Made by a program: the position numbers and the translations under genes. Shown in pieces: positions 37,268 through 45,628 of a stretch of DNA of 64,000 nt; the first letter of the stretch is position 1, and the number at the start of each line of letters is the position of its first letter. Source of the DNA: Planctomycetota bacterium (lineage in GTDB: Bacteria; Planctomycetota; Phycisphaerae; Phycisphaerales; UBA1924); contig JACTNA010000032.1 in NCBI GenBank assembly GCA_014584315.1, positions 62,001-126,000 on the forward strand. Reading direction: 5' to 3'. The notes beneath the pieces are model-generated. The model ran no database searches and was not told the DNA's origin. It worked only from the letters and a program-made list of their open reading frames with translations.

Positions 37268-37273
37268 TACCCT
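37268..37273 (+). promoter_or_regulatory. -10 hexamer TACCCT of a probable leaderless promoter (AI-2E permease)
   Basis: GGTACCCT, then the 7-nt spacer GTCCGCC and the ATG at 37281; no Shine-Dalgarno is present. Confidence 0.4.
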
Positions 37274-37280
37274 GTCCGCC

Positions 37281-38519
37281 ATGGCCGATCCCGAAACCCC
37301 CGAGGCCGATCGCGGCACGGACTGGCGGTCTCTGCACCTGTGGCAGATCCAGCCGCTGCGCGACCTGCTCGTGCTCGCGGCGGTGCTGGGCGTGTTGTAC
37401 CTGGGCTACCTGGTCAGCATCGTCACGGTGCCGCTGCTGCTGGCGACGCTGCTGGCGTACCTGTTCGAGCCGCTGGTCAAGCGGATGACGCGGGTGTCAT
37501 GGATGAGCCGGCAGATGGCGGCGGCGATCATCGTCGTCGTCGCGGCGATCGTCGTCGTGGTTCCCGCGATCGTCGCGACCGCCTTCGCGGCGACGCAGGG
37601 GGTCGCGTTCGCCGGACGGGTCTCGAGTTCGGTCGAGCACGTGTACGCGTCGGTTCAGAACCCGGACGACGCGGACGCGCTGGCGGCCGTGCCGGACGGG
37701 TTCTGGCTCGCGGCGCGACACTTTCTCGTCGAGCGCCGCGACGTGACGGAGGGCGAGGTCGCCAAGCGGCTGCTGGACCTCGTCCGCGCGAACGCGCAGA
37801 CCATCGCCACGCAGGCGCTGGAGACCGGCGCGGGGGCGATCGGAGCGACACTGCGGGGGATCGCGTCCGTGCTTTCGCTGGTGTTCGGGGCGTTCCTCAC
37901 GGCGTTCTTCTTCTTCTTCGTGTGCACGGGCTGGGGCAAGGTACTCGAGTTCTGGGAGGGGCTGATCCCGGAGCGCAAGCGCGGGCGTTGGCTGGAACTG
38001 GTGCGTGCGTTCGACGCGGTGGTGTCGGGGTTCGTGCGCGGGAGGCTGACCATCGCCTTCGTCCAGGCGGGCATCCTGAGCGTGCTGTACTGGCTGATCG
38101 GCACGCCCGCGCCGATCCTCTTTGGGCTGGCGATCGGGCTGCTGTCGATCGTGCCGTACCTCGCGCTGATCGGCATCCCCGCGACGATCCTGGCGATGTG
38201 GCTGGACCCGTCGGGCCCCGAGTGGCAGAACGAGTGGTGGTGGGTCACGTTCGCGCCGATGGTGGTGTACTTCATCGCCCAGGCCGCCGACGATTACGTG
38301 CTGACGCCGATGATCCAGGGCAAGAGCACCGGGATGGACACGCCCTCGATCCTGTTCGCATCGCTGGCGGGCGGCGCGCTGTTCGGCTTCTACGGGCTGC
38401 TGATCGCGATCCCGCTGGCGGCGTGCGTGAAGATCACGCTGCGCGAGGTGTTCTGGCCGCGATTCCGGGCCTGGGCCGAGGGAAGGGAGAAGGACTTCCT
38501 GCCGGTCGGGCGGGAGTGA
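37281..38519 (+). CDS. AI-2E-family membrane transporter
   Basis: This 412-residue permease has about eight hydrophobic segments and the family pattern: LVSIVTVPLLLATLLAYLFEPLVKRM, IIVVVAAIVVVVPAIVATAF, a soluble helical segment, LVFGAFLTAFFFFFVCTGW, VSGFVRGRLTIAFVQAGILSVLYWLIGTPAPILFGLAIGLLSIVPYLALIG, the YVLTPMIQGKSTGMDT loop and FASLAGGALFGFYGLLIAIPLAA. The family was named for the proposed autoinducer-2 exporter TqsA, but most members have other or unknown substrates, including Na+/H+ antiport. The gene converges with ffh, 18 bp away. The start is placed from the -10 hexamer. Confidence 0.88.
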   Translation: MADPETPEADRGTDWRSLHLWQIQPLRDLLVLAAVLGVLYLGYLVSIVTVPLLLATLLAYLFEPLVKRMTRVSWMSRQMAAAIIVVVAAIVVVVPAIVATAFAATQGVAFAGRVSSSVEHVYASVQNPDDADALAAVPDGFWLAARHFLVERRDVTEGEVAKRLLDLVRANAQTIATQALETGAGAIGATLRGIASVLSLVFGAFLTAFFFFFVCTGWGKVLEFWEGLIPERKRGRWLELVRAFDAVVSGFVRGRLTIAFVQAGILSVLYWLIGTPAPILFGLAIGLLSIVPYLALIGIPATILAMWLDPSGPEWQNEWWWVTFAPMVVYFIAQAADDYVLTPMIQGKSTGMDTPSILFASLAGGALFGFYGLLIAIPLAACVKITLREVFWPRFRAWAEGREKDFLPVGRE

Positions 38520-38537
38520 ATCGCGCCGCGCCCGTGC

Positions 38538-40076
38538 TCAGCGCCGCTTCTTGCGCTGCTTGAACTTCCCGGGCGCGCTCGCTCTCGTCGAGCCTTTCGT
38601 GCCGAAACCGGGCATGCCCGTGAGGCCGGGGACCATGCCGCCCATGCCGGCCGAGCCGAGCTCCTTGACGGCGGCGACCTTGGACCTGGCGCTCATGCCC
38701 GCCATCTGCTTCGTCATGCGGCTGATGGCCTCGTGCTGCTTGACGAGTTGGCCGACGGCGTTCTGGTCGGTGCCGCTGCCCGATGCGATGCGGCGGCGTC
38801 GGCTGGTGTTGATGATCTTCGGGTCGCGGCGCTCCTGCTTCGTCATCGAGTTGATGATGGCCTCGACGCGGTCGAGTTGACCCTCGTCGATGTGGGCGTC
38901 CTTGAGGGCCGCGCCGACACCGGGCAACATGCCGAGAATCTGCCGCATGGGGCCGAGGCGGCGGAGCATGCGGAGTTGGGCGAGGAAGTCGTCCATCGTC
39001 ATCTCGCCGCGGGCCATCTTCTCGGCGAGGCGCTCGGCGTCCTCCGCGGAGACCTGCTCCTGGGCCTTCTCGACCAGGCTGACCACGTCGCCCATGCCGA
39101 GGATGCGCCCCGCCATGCGCTCGGCGTGGAACTCCTCGAGCGCGTCGGCCTTCTCGCCGACACCGACAAAGCGGATCGGCGCTCCCGTGACCTTGCGGAT
39201 CGAGATGGCCGCGCCGCCGCGGGTGTCCGAGTCGAACTTGGTGAGGATGACCCCGTCCACTTCGAGGCGCTCGTGGAACGCCTTGGCGCTGTTGACCGCG
39301 TCCTGCCCGGTCATGGCGTCGACGACCAGGAAGACGTGGTGCGGGGTGAGGGCGCGGCGGACCTGCTGCAACTCGCCCATCAGTTCGTCGTTGACGTGCA
39401 GCCGACCGGCCGTGTCCAGGATGAGCACGTCCGCGCCCGCCTTGCGCGCGGCGTCGAGGGCACGCCGGCAGACCTGCACCGCGACGCCGACCGCCTTGCC
39501 GTACTCGGCGCACTTGTCCGGCTCGCCGTGGAAGTGGACGGGCGCGCCGCCGGGCGCTGCCTGGCGGGCCTGGGCGGCGACGATCTCGAGTTGCTCGACC
39601 GCGGCCGGGCGCTGGAGATCGGCGGCGCAGAGCATGACGCTTCGCCCGCGCTTGCTGAGATACGCGGCGAGTTTGCCGCAGGTGGTGGTTTTCCCCGAGC
39701 CTTGCAGGCCGCACATCATCACGACCGTGGGGCCGGGGGAGACGCGCATGATGGCCGGGCCGGCGGCGGCGCGGGCGCGCTCTGGGTCGGCGGCGGCCTC
39801 CAGCGCCTCCTCGCCGCCGAGCAGTTCGACCAGCCGGGCGTGGACGATCCCCACCATTTCCTGCCCGGGTCGGAGGCTCTTCGTGACCTCGCGTCCGACG
39901 GCGTCGGCGACGACCGTCTCGCAGAACTCGTTGACCACGTCGTAGTTGGCGTCGGCGTCCAGCAGCGCAGTGCGCACCTCGTCCATCGCCTCGCGGACGT
40001 TGGCCTCGGTGATCGTGCCCTGGCCGGAGAGCCGCCGGAAGACCTTGCCGAACCCTTCGGAGAGTCGCTCGAACAT
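38538..40076 (-). CDS. ffh: Signal recognition particle protein Ffh
   Basis: This 512-residue protein is the GTPase subunit of SRP, which targets nascent membrane proteins to FtsY and SecYEG. The N domain (FERLSEGFGKVFRRLSGQGTITEANVREAMDEVRTALLDADANYDVV) leads to the G domain with P-loop GLQGSGKTT (123-131), DLQRPAAVEQL, DTAGRLHVND, TKFDSDTRGGAA and IRFVGVGEKADALEEF. The Met-rich M domain follows, with FLAQLRMLRRLGPMRQILGMLPG and the RNA-binding SRRRRIASGSGT loop. The C-terminus is extended by Gly/Met-rich sequence and a basic end KQRKKRR, longer than in E. coli. No SRP RNA gene was recognised in the window. It converges with the AI-2E permease gene. Confidence 0.97.
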   Translation of the reverse strand: MFERLSEGFGKVFRRLSGQGTITEANVREAMDEVRTALLDADANYDVVNEFCETVVADAVGREVTKSLRPGQEMVGIVHARLVELLGGEEALEAAADPERARAAAGPAIMRVSPGPTVVMMCGLQGSGKTTTCGKLAAYLSKRGRSVMLCAADLQRPAAVEQLEIVAAQARQAAPGGAPVHFHGEPDKCAEYGKAVGVAVQVCRRALDAARKAGADVLILDTAGRLHVNDELMGELQQVRRALTPHHVFLVVDAMTGQDAVNSAKAFHERLEVDGVILTKFDSDTRGGAAISIRKVTGAPIRFVGVGEKADALEEFHAERMAGRILGMGDVVSLVEKAQEQVSAEDAERLAEKMARGEMTMDDFLAQLRMLRRLGPMRQILGMLPGVGAALKDAHIDEGQLDRVEAIINSMTKQERRDPKIINTSRRRRIASGSGTDQNAVGQLVKQHEAISRMTKQMAGMSARSKVAAVKELGSAGMGGMVPGLTGMPGFGTKGSTRASAPGKFKQRKKRR

Positions 40077-40085
40077 GATCGAAGC

Positions 40086-40952
40086 CTATGCGCAGACGCG
40101 GCTGGGGTGTGGTCGGTCAAACCCAACGCACTCCGGCGTGAACCGCCCCAGCCGCTTCGCCATGACCGCGACCGCCTCCGGATTGTTGTCGATGAGGACG
40201 AAGCGCCTGCCGTGGGCGGCCGCCGCTTCGCCGGTCGTGCCGCTGCCGGCGAAGAAGTCCAGCACCACGTCGCCCGGTGCCGAGTGAACCCGCACGATGC
40301 GATTGACGATGCCGAGCGGCTTCTGGGTCGGGTATCCGGTCTTCTCGCGCCCGTTGGTCGGGACGATGGTGTGCCACCAGACGTCGGTCGGGGACTTCCC
40401 TCGCGCGGCTTTCTCAGGCGTAACGAGTCCCGGGGCCATGTACGGGATGCGGTCGATCTCGGCCTCGTTGAAAACGTAGTTCGAGGGGTCGAGCGCGTAC
40501 TAGAAGATCGTGTCGTGCTTCGCCGGCCAGCGTCGCGGGGAGCGGCCGCCGAAGTCGTACGCCCAGACGATCTCGTTCATGAAGCGGTCGCGTCCGAGCA
40601 AGTGGTCGAGCGCGACCTTGACATAGTGGACTTCGCGCCAGTCGAGGTGCACGAAGAGGGAGCCGTCCGGCGTCAGGCGACGGACGCCTGATTCCAGACG
40701 GGGCATCAGGAAGTCCAGGTAGTCGGTCCCGAAGTCGTCGCCGTATGAGCCGCTCTCGACGCGTTCGACTCGGTACCGCTTGCCGGCGAATCCGCCCCGC
40801 GTGCCGCCGGTGTCGTCGGCGGTGGTGCGGATGCGATCGCGTTTCTGGACCTTGCCCGTGTTGAAGGGTGGATCGACGTAGATCAGGCGGACCGATCGCT
40901 CGGGCACGTCGTTCAGGGCGTCGAGGCAATCGCCGAGGATGATCCTGTTCAC
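40086..40952 (-). pseudogene. Site-specific DNA methyltransferase interrupted by one TAG codon
   Basis: The frame reads as a beta-class N6-adenine/N4-cytosine methyltransferase of 288 codons. Catalytic motif IV (YVDPPFNTG) is near the N-terminus, and the SAM-binding motif I (VLDFFAGSGTTGEAA) is near the C-terminus, after KTGYPTQKP. The two halves (40500-40952 and 40086-40439) are in the same frame and separated by a single TAG at 40500-40502, in KHDTIF-stop-YALDPSNYVF. Relatives usually have Trp at this place, and TGG to TAG is one G-to-A change. Everything else looks intact, so inactivation is recent, or the stop is read through, or it is a sequencing error. No restriction enzyme gene is adjacent, so it would be an orphan methyltransferase. 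Confidence 0.85.
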
Positions 40953-40995
40953 GCGACGATTGTACCGAGTGCCGTCACGACGCGCGGCGTGGCGC

Positions 40996-41874
40996 CTACT
41001 TCGTCGCGTCCTTGTCGTAGCCCAGGCCGTTGAAGAGGCCGTTGTCCCCCGCGTCGTCCTTGACGAGGCCCGTGCGCTCGTTGAGCACCACGAACCCGAA
41101 GTCGGCGAGCGTCAGGCCCTCGGCGTGCCCGTCCAGGAACGCGGCGTGGGCGACCCGCCCGTGCCGGACTTCGGGGGGAGACTGCCCGGTGGCGTGCGCG
41201 AACCCCTCCGCCCCGTTGTTCTTCGTGTCGAGGCGGGGCGGGTCGAGCGTGTACGAGTGCTCGCGGTAGCCCTCGCCGATGCGCAGGTGCTGGCTGCCGG
41301 AGGAATCGGCGAAGACGACGGTCTTGAACGGAACGTGGATGCGGGACATGCGCACGGGATAGTTCGTGTATCCCCCGGAGGACTTGATGCGGCTGTTGCC
41401 GAGGTAGTGGTAGTTGTAGCCGTAGGACCCGTTGCGCAGCACCTGGATTTCGCCGGTCGCCTTGCTGCGGAACTGCTCGTAGGTCTGCGAGGGGTCGCGG
41501 AAGACCTCGTTGTCGAGACGCTCAAAGTCGTCGGAGTTCTGGAACTTCTGGTACTCCTCCTCGTTGCGCGGCTGGTAGGGCATGCCGACGTACTCGCCGA
41601 CAACCCAGTGCCACCGGGCGGCTTTGCGGCCCGAAGGCTCATGCACCTCGCCGGAGGGGAGCCGCATCGGCGGGAAGGTCTGGCGATCGTTCGAATACAT
41701 CTCGACCGCCTGCCCCATCGAGCGGAGGTTGACCAGGTCGGCCGCCCCACGGGCCGCGCCGCGCGCCTTGCCCAGCGCTGGCAGGAGAATCCCGATGAGC
41801 AGCGCGATGATGGCGATGACCACCAGCAGTTCGATCAACGTGAAGGCGGCAGGTCGGCGGGCGGGCGGTGTCAT
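40996..41874 (-). CDS. Prepilin-like exported protein with H-X9-DG motif
   Basis: This 292-residue protein has a type IV prepilin N-terminus: a basic leader ending in A, then F-T-L-I-E-L-L-V-V-I-A-I-I-A-L-L-I-G-I-L-L-P-A-L, with cleavage expected before Phe and Glu at +5. The body is a large globular region with many aromatic residues. A C-terminal HGRVAHAAFLDGHA contains the H-X9-DG signature that is massively expanded in planctomycetes and is used to recognise this group. These pseudopilins are processed by a prepilin peptidase and may decorate the envelope or assemble with type II-like machinery; their real functions are unknown. GGAGG lies upstream of the start. It is separate from the pseudopilin operon at 50 kb. 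Confidence 0.88.
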   Translation of the reverse strand: MTPPARRPAAFTLIELLVVIAIIALLIGILLPALGKARGAARGAADLVNLRSMGQAVEMYSNDRQTFPPMRLPSGEVHEPSGRKAARWHWVVGEYVGMPYQPRNEEEYQKFQNSDDFERLDNEVFRDPSQTYEQFRSKATGEIQVLRNGSYGYNYHYLGNSRIKSSGGYTNYPVRMSRIHVPFKTVVFADSSGSQHLRIGEGYREHSYTLDPPRLDTKNNGAEGFAHATGQSPPEVRHGRVAHAAFLDGHAEGLTLADFGFVVLNERTGLVKDDAGDNGLFNGLGYDKDATK

Positions 41875-41957
41875 GGAGAGCCTCCGTTCAAATCGGACCC
41901 GCGGGGCGGGTGGATATTGAACCTGAGACTCAGTCGCAAGTCAAGTGCCCGCAAACG

Positions 41958-43769
41958 TCATTCCGGACGCCGGGAGGCCAGCCAGTCGCGCAACTTCTTG
42001 GCCGGCCAGCAGTTGACGCACTGCCCCGGGGGGAGCCAGCCCCGCCGGGCGGTCAGCACGCCGTACCGGAGGTTGTCGAAGTCGGCGGCGCCGTGAACAT
42101 CGCAGTTGATCGCGATCAGGCACCCGGCTTCGACGGCAGCACGGACGTGGGCGTCGCGCAGGTCGAGCCGCATCCAGTGGGCGTTGATCTCGAGCGCGAC
42201 GTTGTGCTCCTTCGCGGCCGCGATGACCTCGCCCATGTCGGGGCTGAGGCCGGGCCTGCGGTTGATGAGGCGGCCGGTGGGGTGTCCCAGGACATTGACG
42301 AACGGGCTCTCGATGGCGCGAATGAGCCGCTTCGTCGCGGCCTGTGCATCCTGCTTGAGCGCGACGTGCGGGCTTGCGACGACCACGTCGAGCGTGGCGA
42401 GCGTGTCATCGTCGAAGTCGAGACGCCCGTCGCCCAGGATGTCCACCTCGCTGCCGCAGAGAATGGCGATGCCCTTCACGCTCGTGCGAAGGGTCTCGAT
42501 CTGTTCGCGCTGCGCTGCGAGGCGGTGCTCGTCGAGGCCCCCGGCGACGACGCTTGACTTTGAATGGTCGGTGACGGCGATGGTGTGGAAGCCCCGGCGT
42601 TTGGCCTCGGCGACGAGTTCCTCGAGTTCGAGCGATCCGTCGGAAGCCGTCGTGTGGGCGTGGAGCTCGGCCTTGACGCCGGACACCTCGACGAGGCGCG
42701 GTGTTTCCGAGAGCGCGAGCTCGCCGTGGTCCTCGCGGATTTCGGGCGGGATGAAGGGCAGGCCGAGTTCGGCGTAGACGTCCCGCTCGGTGCGCGAGGC
42801 GAGCGGCTTTACGCCGCGGCGCTGGGGCGGGGTCGCGCCGTCGTCCTCGGGGAAGAGGCCGTACTCGTTGAGCGTGCAGCCCTTCTTGAGGGCGAGTTCG
42901 CGGAGTCGGACGTTGTGCTCCTTGGAGCCGGTGAAGTACATCAAGGCCGCGCCCCAGGCGGAAGGCTCGACGACGCGCAGGTCCGCCTGCAGGGCGACGC
43001 CGCCGGACTCCCTGCCCTGCTGTCCCTCGAGCGTCCATCGGCCGAGGTCGTGCGCGGCGCGGAGGCGGACGGAACTCTTCGTGCCGCCGCTGGCGAGGAC
43101 CTGCACGACGCCGGGCATCGATGTGAAGGCCTCGTGCGCGGCGTCGGGGTCGGTCGTGGCGACGAGGACGTCCACGTCGCCGATGGTCTCCTTGCCGCGG
43201 CGGAGCGAGCCTGCGAACGCGGCCTCCTTCACGCCGCGGACGGTGCGCATGCGTTCGACGATCTCCTCGGCGATGGGAAGGGCGATGCCGAGCGGGATGC
43301 GCTGCTCGGTCTGCCCGGCGAACTCGATGGACTTCCTGACGTTTTCGACGGTCTTCGCGCCCATGCGGGGGAGGTTGAGGATGGAGCCGTCATCGATGAT
43401 GCGCTTCAGCCCGTGCAGGTCGGTGACGCCGCCCTCGTGCCACAGCATGGCCACGGTCTTCGGGCCGAGGCCGGGGATGCGCAGGAGGTCCAGCAGCCCG
43501 GCGGGCACCCGCGAGCGCAACTCCTCGTGCTCGGCGATGCGGCCGGTCTTGACAAACTCGACGATCTTGTCGGCGGTCTTGGCGCCGATCCCCTCGATCG
43601 CGAGCAGGGCGGCCCGATCGTCGGCCAGCGCGGCCAGGTCGGTCGTGAGGTCGGCGACGACCCGGGCGGCCTTGGCGTTCGCGGCCACGCGGAAGCGGTC
43701 CTCGCCGAGCAGTTCAAGGATCTCGGCGATCTGCCCGAGCCGTTCGGCGATCTGCGCGTTGACGCTCAT
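41958..43769 (-). CDS. polX: DNA polymerase X with PHP domain
   Basis: This 603-residue repair polymerase has an N-terminal helix-hairpin-helix part (LLAIEGIGAKTADKIVEF, LLRIPGLGPKTVAMLW), the polymerase-beta palm with GSLRRGKETIGDVDVLV (residues about 187-203, carrying the metal-binding Asp pair), and a C-terminal PHP phosphoesterase domain. The PHP domain has ELHAHTTASDGS near residue 365, AVTDHSKS, LCGSEVDIL, VVASPHVALKQ and LGHPTGRLI. Bacterial PolX fills short gaps in base-excision repair, and its PHP domain gives 3'-5' exonuclease and AP-endonuclease activities. The length is typical. A cysteine pair (QCVNCWP) near the C-terminus is a small oddity. It is 7 bp from the methyltransferase gene, the likely first gene of the same transcript. 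Confidence 0.94.
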   Translation of the reverse strand: MSVNAQIAERLGQIAEILELLGEDRFRVAANAKAARVVADLTTDLAALADDRAALLAIEGIGAKTADKIVEFVKTGRIAEHEELRSRVPAGLLDLLRIPGLGPKTVAMLWHEGGVTDLHGLKRIIDDGSILNLPRMGAKTVENVRKSIEFAGQTEQRIPLGIALPIAEEIVERMRTVRGVKEAAFAGSLRRGKETIGDVDVLVATTDPDAAHEAFTSMPGVVQVLASGGTKSSVRLRAAHDLGRWTLEGQQGRESGGVALQADLRVVEPSAWGAALMYFTGSKEHNVRLRELALKKGCTLNEYGLFPEDDGATPPQRRGVKPLASRTERDVYAELGLPFIPPEIREDHGELALSETPRLVEVSGVKAELHAHTTASDGSLELEELVAEAKRRGFHTIAVTDHSKSSVVAGGLDEHRLAAQREQIETLRTSVKGIAILCGSEVDILGDGRLDFDDDTLATLDVVVASPHVALKQDAQAATKRLIRAIESPFVNVLGHPTGRLINRRPGLSPDMGEVIAAAKEHNVALEINAHWMRLDLRDAHVRAAVEAGCLIAINCDVHGAADFDNLRYGVLTARRGWLPPGQCVNCWPAKKLRDWLASRRPE

Positions 43770-43776
43770 GATCGGA

Positions 43777-44631
43777 TCACCGCGGTTTGCGGAGGAGCGC
43801 CCGCCACTGGCCTCGCGCGTTGGGGTGGCTGTGCCCGTCCCAGACCTCGGCCCATTCGAGGCGCAGGCCCGCCGCTTCGAGCAGGTCCCTTGCAACGGTC
43901 TCGTCCATCGCGTGCGGGTGAAGATCGTCCGGTTCGTCGAGAACATCCACCAGCACCCATGCCACGCCTCCCGGCGTCAAGAGCCTCGCCATCTCCGTCG
44001 CAACACGGGGGGGGGAGACGACGTGGTCCAGGCAGTTCTCCACGATCACGAGGTCGGCGACGGCGTCGGGGAGCGGGACCGCTTCGCCCGGCGCGGCCAG
44101 AAAGGCGACCCGATCCGCCTCGGGCGGGATCAGCCCCTCGGACACGTAGCCGTCCGCCAGCGGATCCACGGCGATCGCCCGCCGCCAGCGCGCCGCGGCC
44201 ACGGCCGGGTACGGGCCGGAGCCGATCTCGACGGCCGTTCTCTGCGCGCACCACTCGGCCATGCGTCCCGTGATCGGCTCGCCGGGCGCGAAGTCGCCCG
44301 CGAGGCCGAGACGATCCGCGAGTTCGTACAACCGCGTGCGCTGCCACCGGCCGAAGGTGTCGCGGAAGTCGCCCGGGAACTCGGTGTCCGCTCCGCGCGC
44401 GACGGCCGCCCAGTAGGCGAGTTCCTGCCGGAGGCGTCTCGTGTCGTCGGGACTCGCAAGCCCATCACCGGCCGCGGCGTGCCCGTCGAGGCCTCCCCGC
44501 CAGACCGCCGGGGACCCTCGTCGTGCTGCGCTCTCGATGATGCCGTCCAGGCGTTGCTCGATCGGCCGGGCAACCGGGCGGACGGCCCGGGCAAGCAGCC
44601 TTCGCACGGTCTCTCGGGCGGCATTGGGCAA
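43777..44631 (-). CDS. SAM-dependent methyltransferase (class I) of unknown substrate
   Basis: This 284-residue protein has a class I methyltransferase core: motif I RTAVEIGSGPYPAVAA, an acidic strand end AIAVDPLA, AVPLPDAVADLVIVENCLDHVVSPPRVATEMARLLTPGGVAWVLVDV, which is the UbiE/type-11-like block, and a C-terminal ARGQWRALLRKPR. About 110 N-terminal residues are helical and basic (RRLLARAVRPVARPIEQRLDGIIESAARRGSP). No ATG fits; TTG 44631 follows CGGGAGAACCGCC with good spacing and is my choice, and a GTG near 44682 is possible. Such proteins often act on small molecules or glycans. It is divergent from phoU and probably co-transcribed with polX. Confidence 0.75.
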   Translation of the reverse strand: MPNAARETVRRLLARAVRPVARPIEQRLDGIIESAARRGSPAVWRGGLDGHAAAGDGLASPDDTRRLRQELAYWAAVARGADTEFPGDFRDTFGRWQRTRLYELADRLGLAGDFAPGEPITGRMAEWCAQRTAVEIGSGPYPAVAAARWRRAIAVDPLADGYVSEGLIPPEADRVAFLAAPGEAVPLPDAVADLVIVENCLDHVVSPPRVATEMARLLTPGGVAWVLVDVLDEPDDLHPHAMDETVARDLLEAAGLRLEWAEVWDGHSHPNARGQWRALLRKPR

Positions 44632-44683
44632 GGCGGTTCTCCCGTCCGGAGGGCCTTCGACGCCCCCCGGCCGTGCGACCACT

Positions 44684-44689
44684 CTACGC
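44684..44689 (+). promoter_or_regulatory. Possible -10 hexamer TACGCT upstream of phoU
   Basis: TCTACGCTTC lies in the 183-bp divergent gap between the methyltransferase gene and phoU. The leader to GTG 44815 would be about 120 nt. No pho-box-like direct repeat was recognised. Confidence 0.25.
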
Positions 44690-44814
44690 TTCGTCGTGCC
44701 GACGGCGTCGCGTTTGTGCCGCTCCCGGCCGTGGTCGTGCCGATAGAGCCTGATTCGCCGCGGGTCGGCGGGCCGGGGGGGACTCCCCGAGAGCAACGGA
44801 AGGACGGAGCCGAC

Positions 44815-45564
44815 GTGCAATCGAACGAGGTGAGGCATCTTCATCCGACGTCGGACCCGGCCGCCCGCGTGCTGCACACGTTCGATCGCGAGATGCTGAT
44901 CCTGAAGCGCCGGCTGGTGCGTGAGGCGCGCTACGCGATCGCGATGCTCGAGCGTGCGCTGGACGCGCTGTGGCGCCTCGACGCCGAGGCGGCGATGGAG
45001 GTGCGCCTGCGCGACGACCGGGTCGATCAGGAAGAGGTGGCGATCGAGCAGGACTGCTACCGGCTGCTCGCGCTGAAGCAGCCGGTGGCGCGGGACTTCC
45101 GCATCATCGCGTTCATCCTGAAAGTCAACGCGGACATCGAGCGTGTGGCGGACCACGCGTCGTCGATCGCGAAGGTCACGCGGAAGATCCGGCGCGATCC
45201 GCCCCCCCGCTGGCCGCAATCGCTGCGGGAGATGGGCGAGCGCGTGCCGCTGATGTGCTACCAGTTGCTCCGCGCGGTGATGAGCGAGGACGCGGTGTCG
45301 GCGCGCGCGGTCGTGGACATGGACGAGACGATCGACCAGTTGAACCGCCAGTTGTTCGGCGAGACGGTCGAGATGATGCGCCGCGACCCGGAGGCCTGCG
45401 CGGACGGGCTGCTCATCGCGCGGGCGGGGCGGGAACTCGAGCGCGTCGGCGACCTGATGACCAACATCGCGGAGGACGTCGTCTTCCTGGCGACGGGAGA
45501 GATCATCCGCCACCAGAAGCGTCGGGCCGAGGCGCAGGCCGCCCGCGCGCCGCGGACGCCCTGA
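44815..45564 (+). CDS. phoU: PhoU-family phosphate transport regulator
   Basis: This 249-residue all-helical protein has two PhoU repeats. The first reads FDREMLILKRRLVREARYAIAMLERALDAL, DDRVDQEEVAIEQDCYRLLALKQPVARDFRIIAFILKVNADIERVADHASSIA. The second reads MCYQLLRAVMSEDAVSARAVVDMDETIDQLNRQLFGE and LLIARAGRELERVGDLMTNIAEDVVFLATGEIIRH. Both E/D-R-(V/I)-x-D metal-binding motifs (ADIERVADHA and ELERVGDLM) are present. PhoU mediates signalling between the PstSCAB transporter and PhoR and limits phosphate uptake. Neither pst nor phoBR genes are in the window, which is uncommon. GTG 44815 follows GGACGGAG. The gene is followed by the GH2 gene, which has its own promoter-like site. Confidence 0.92.
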   Translation: MQSNEVRHLHPTSDPAARVLHTFDREMLILKRRLVREARYAIAMLERALDALWRLDAEAAMEVRLRDDRVDQEEVAIEQDCYRLLALKQPVARDFRIIAFILKVNADIERVADHASSIAKVTRKIRRDPPPRWPQSLREMGERVPLMCYQLLRAVMSEDAVSARAVVDMDETIDQLNRQLFGETVEMMRRDPEACADGLLIARAGRELERVGDLMTNIAEDVVFLATGEIIRHQKRRAEAQAARAPRTP

Positions 45565-45585
45565 ATCCCATCCCGCGGCCCCGGG

Positions 45586-45591
45586 TAGACT
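45586..45591 (+). promoter_or_regulatory. -10 hexamer TAGACT of the GH2 gene
   Basis: GGGTAGACTCGG lies 22 nt after the phoU stop and 37 nt before ATG 45629. The palindrome at 45594-45615 begins 2 nt downstream, over the expected transcription start. Confidence 0.4.
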
Positions 45592-45593
45592 CG

Positions 45594-45615
45594 GTGCGGA
45601 CGGTGCCGTCCGCAC
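45594..45615. promoter_or_regulatory. Palindromic operator-like site over the GH2 transcription start
   Basis: GTGCGGAC-GGTGCC-GTCCGCAC is a perfect 8-bp inverted repeat with a 6-nt centre. Its place just after a -10 hexamer is that of a repressor site. As RNA it would also form a hairpin, so a terminator for phoU is an alternative, but no U-tract follows. Confidence 0.4.
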
Positions 45616-45628
45616 GAGAGGGTGTGCC

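Noticed and set aside
40500-40502. TAG in the methyltransferase as a pyrrolysine codon
   Set aside because: There is no PylRS/PylT or methylamine methyltransferase context in the window, and the position fits a mutated Trp codon better.
45594-45615. The GH2 upstream palindrome as a terminator of phoU
   Set aside because: There is no U-tract on either strand, and it overlaps the expected GH2 transcription start. I kept it as an operator candidate.
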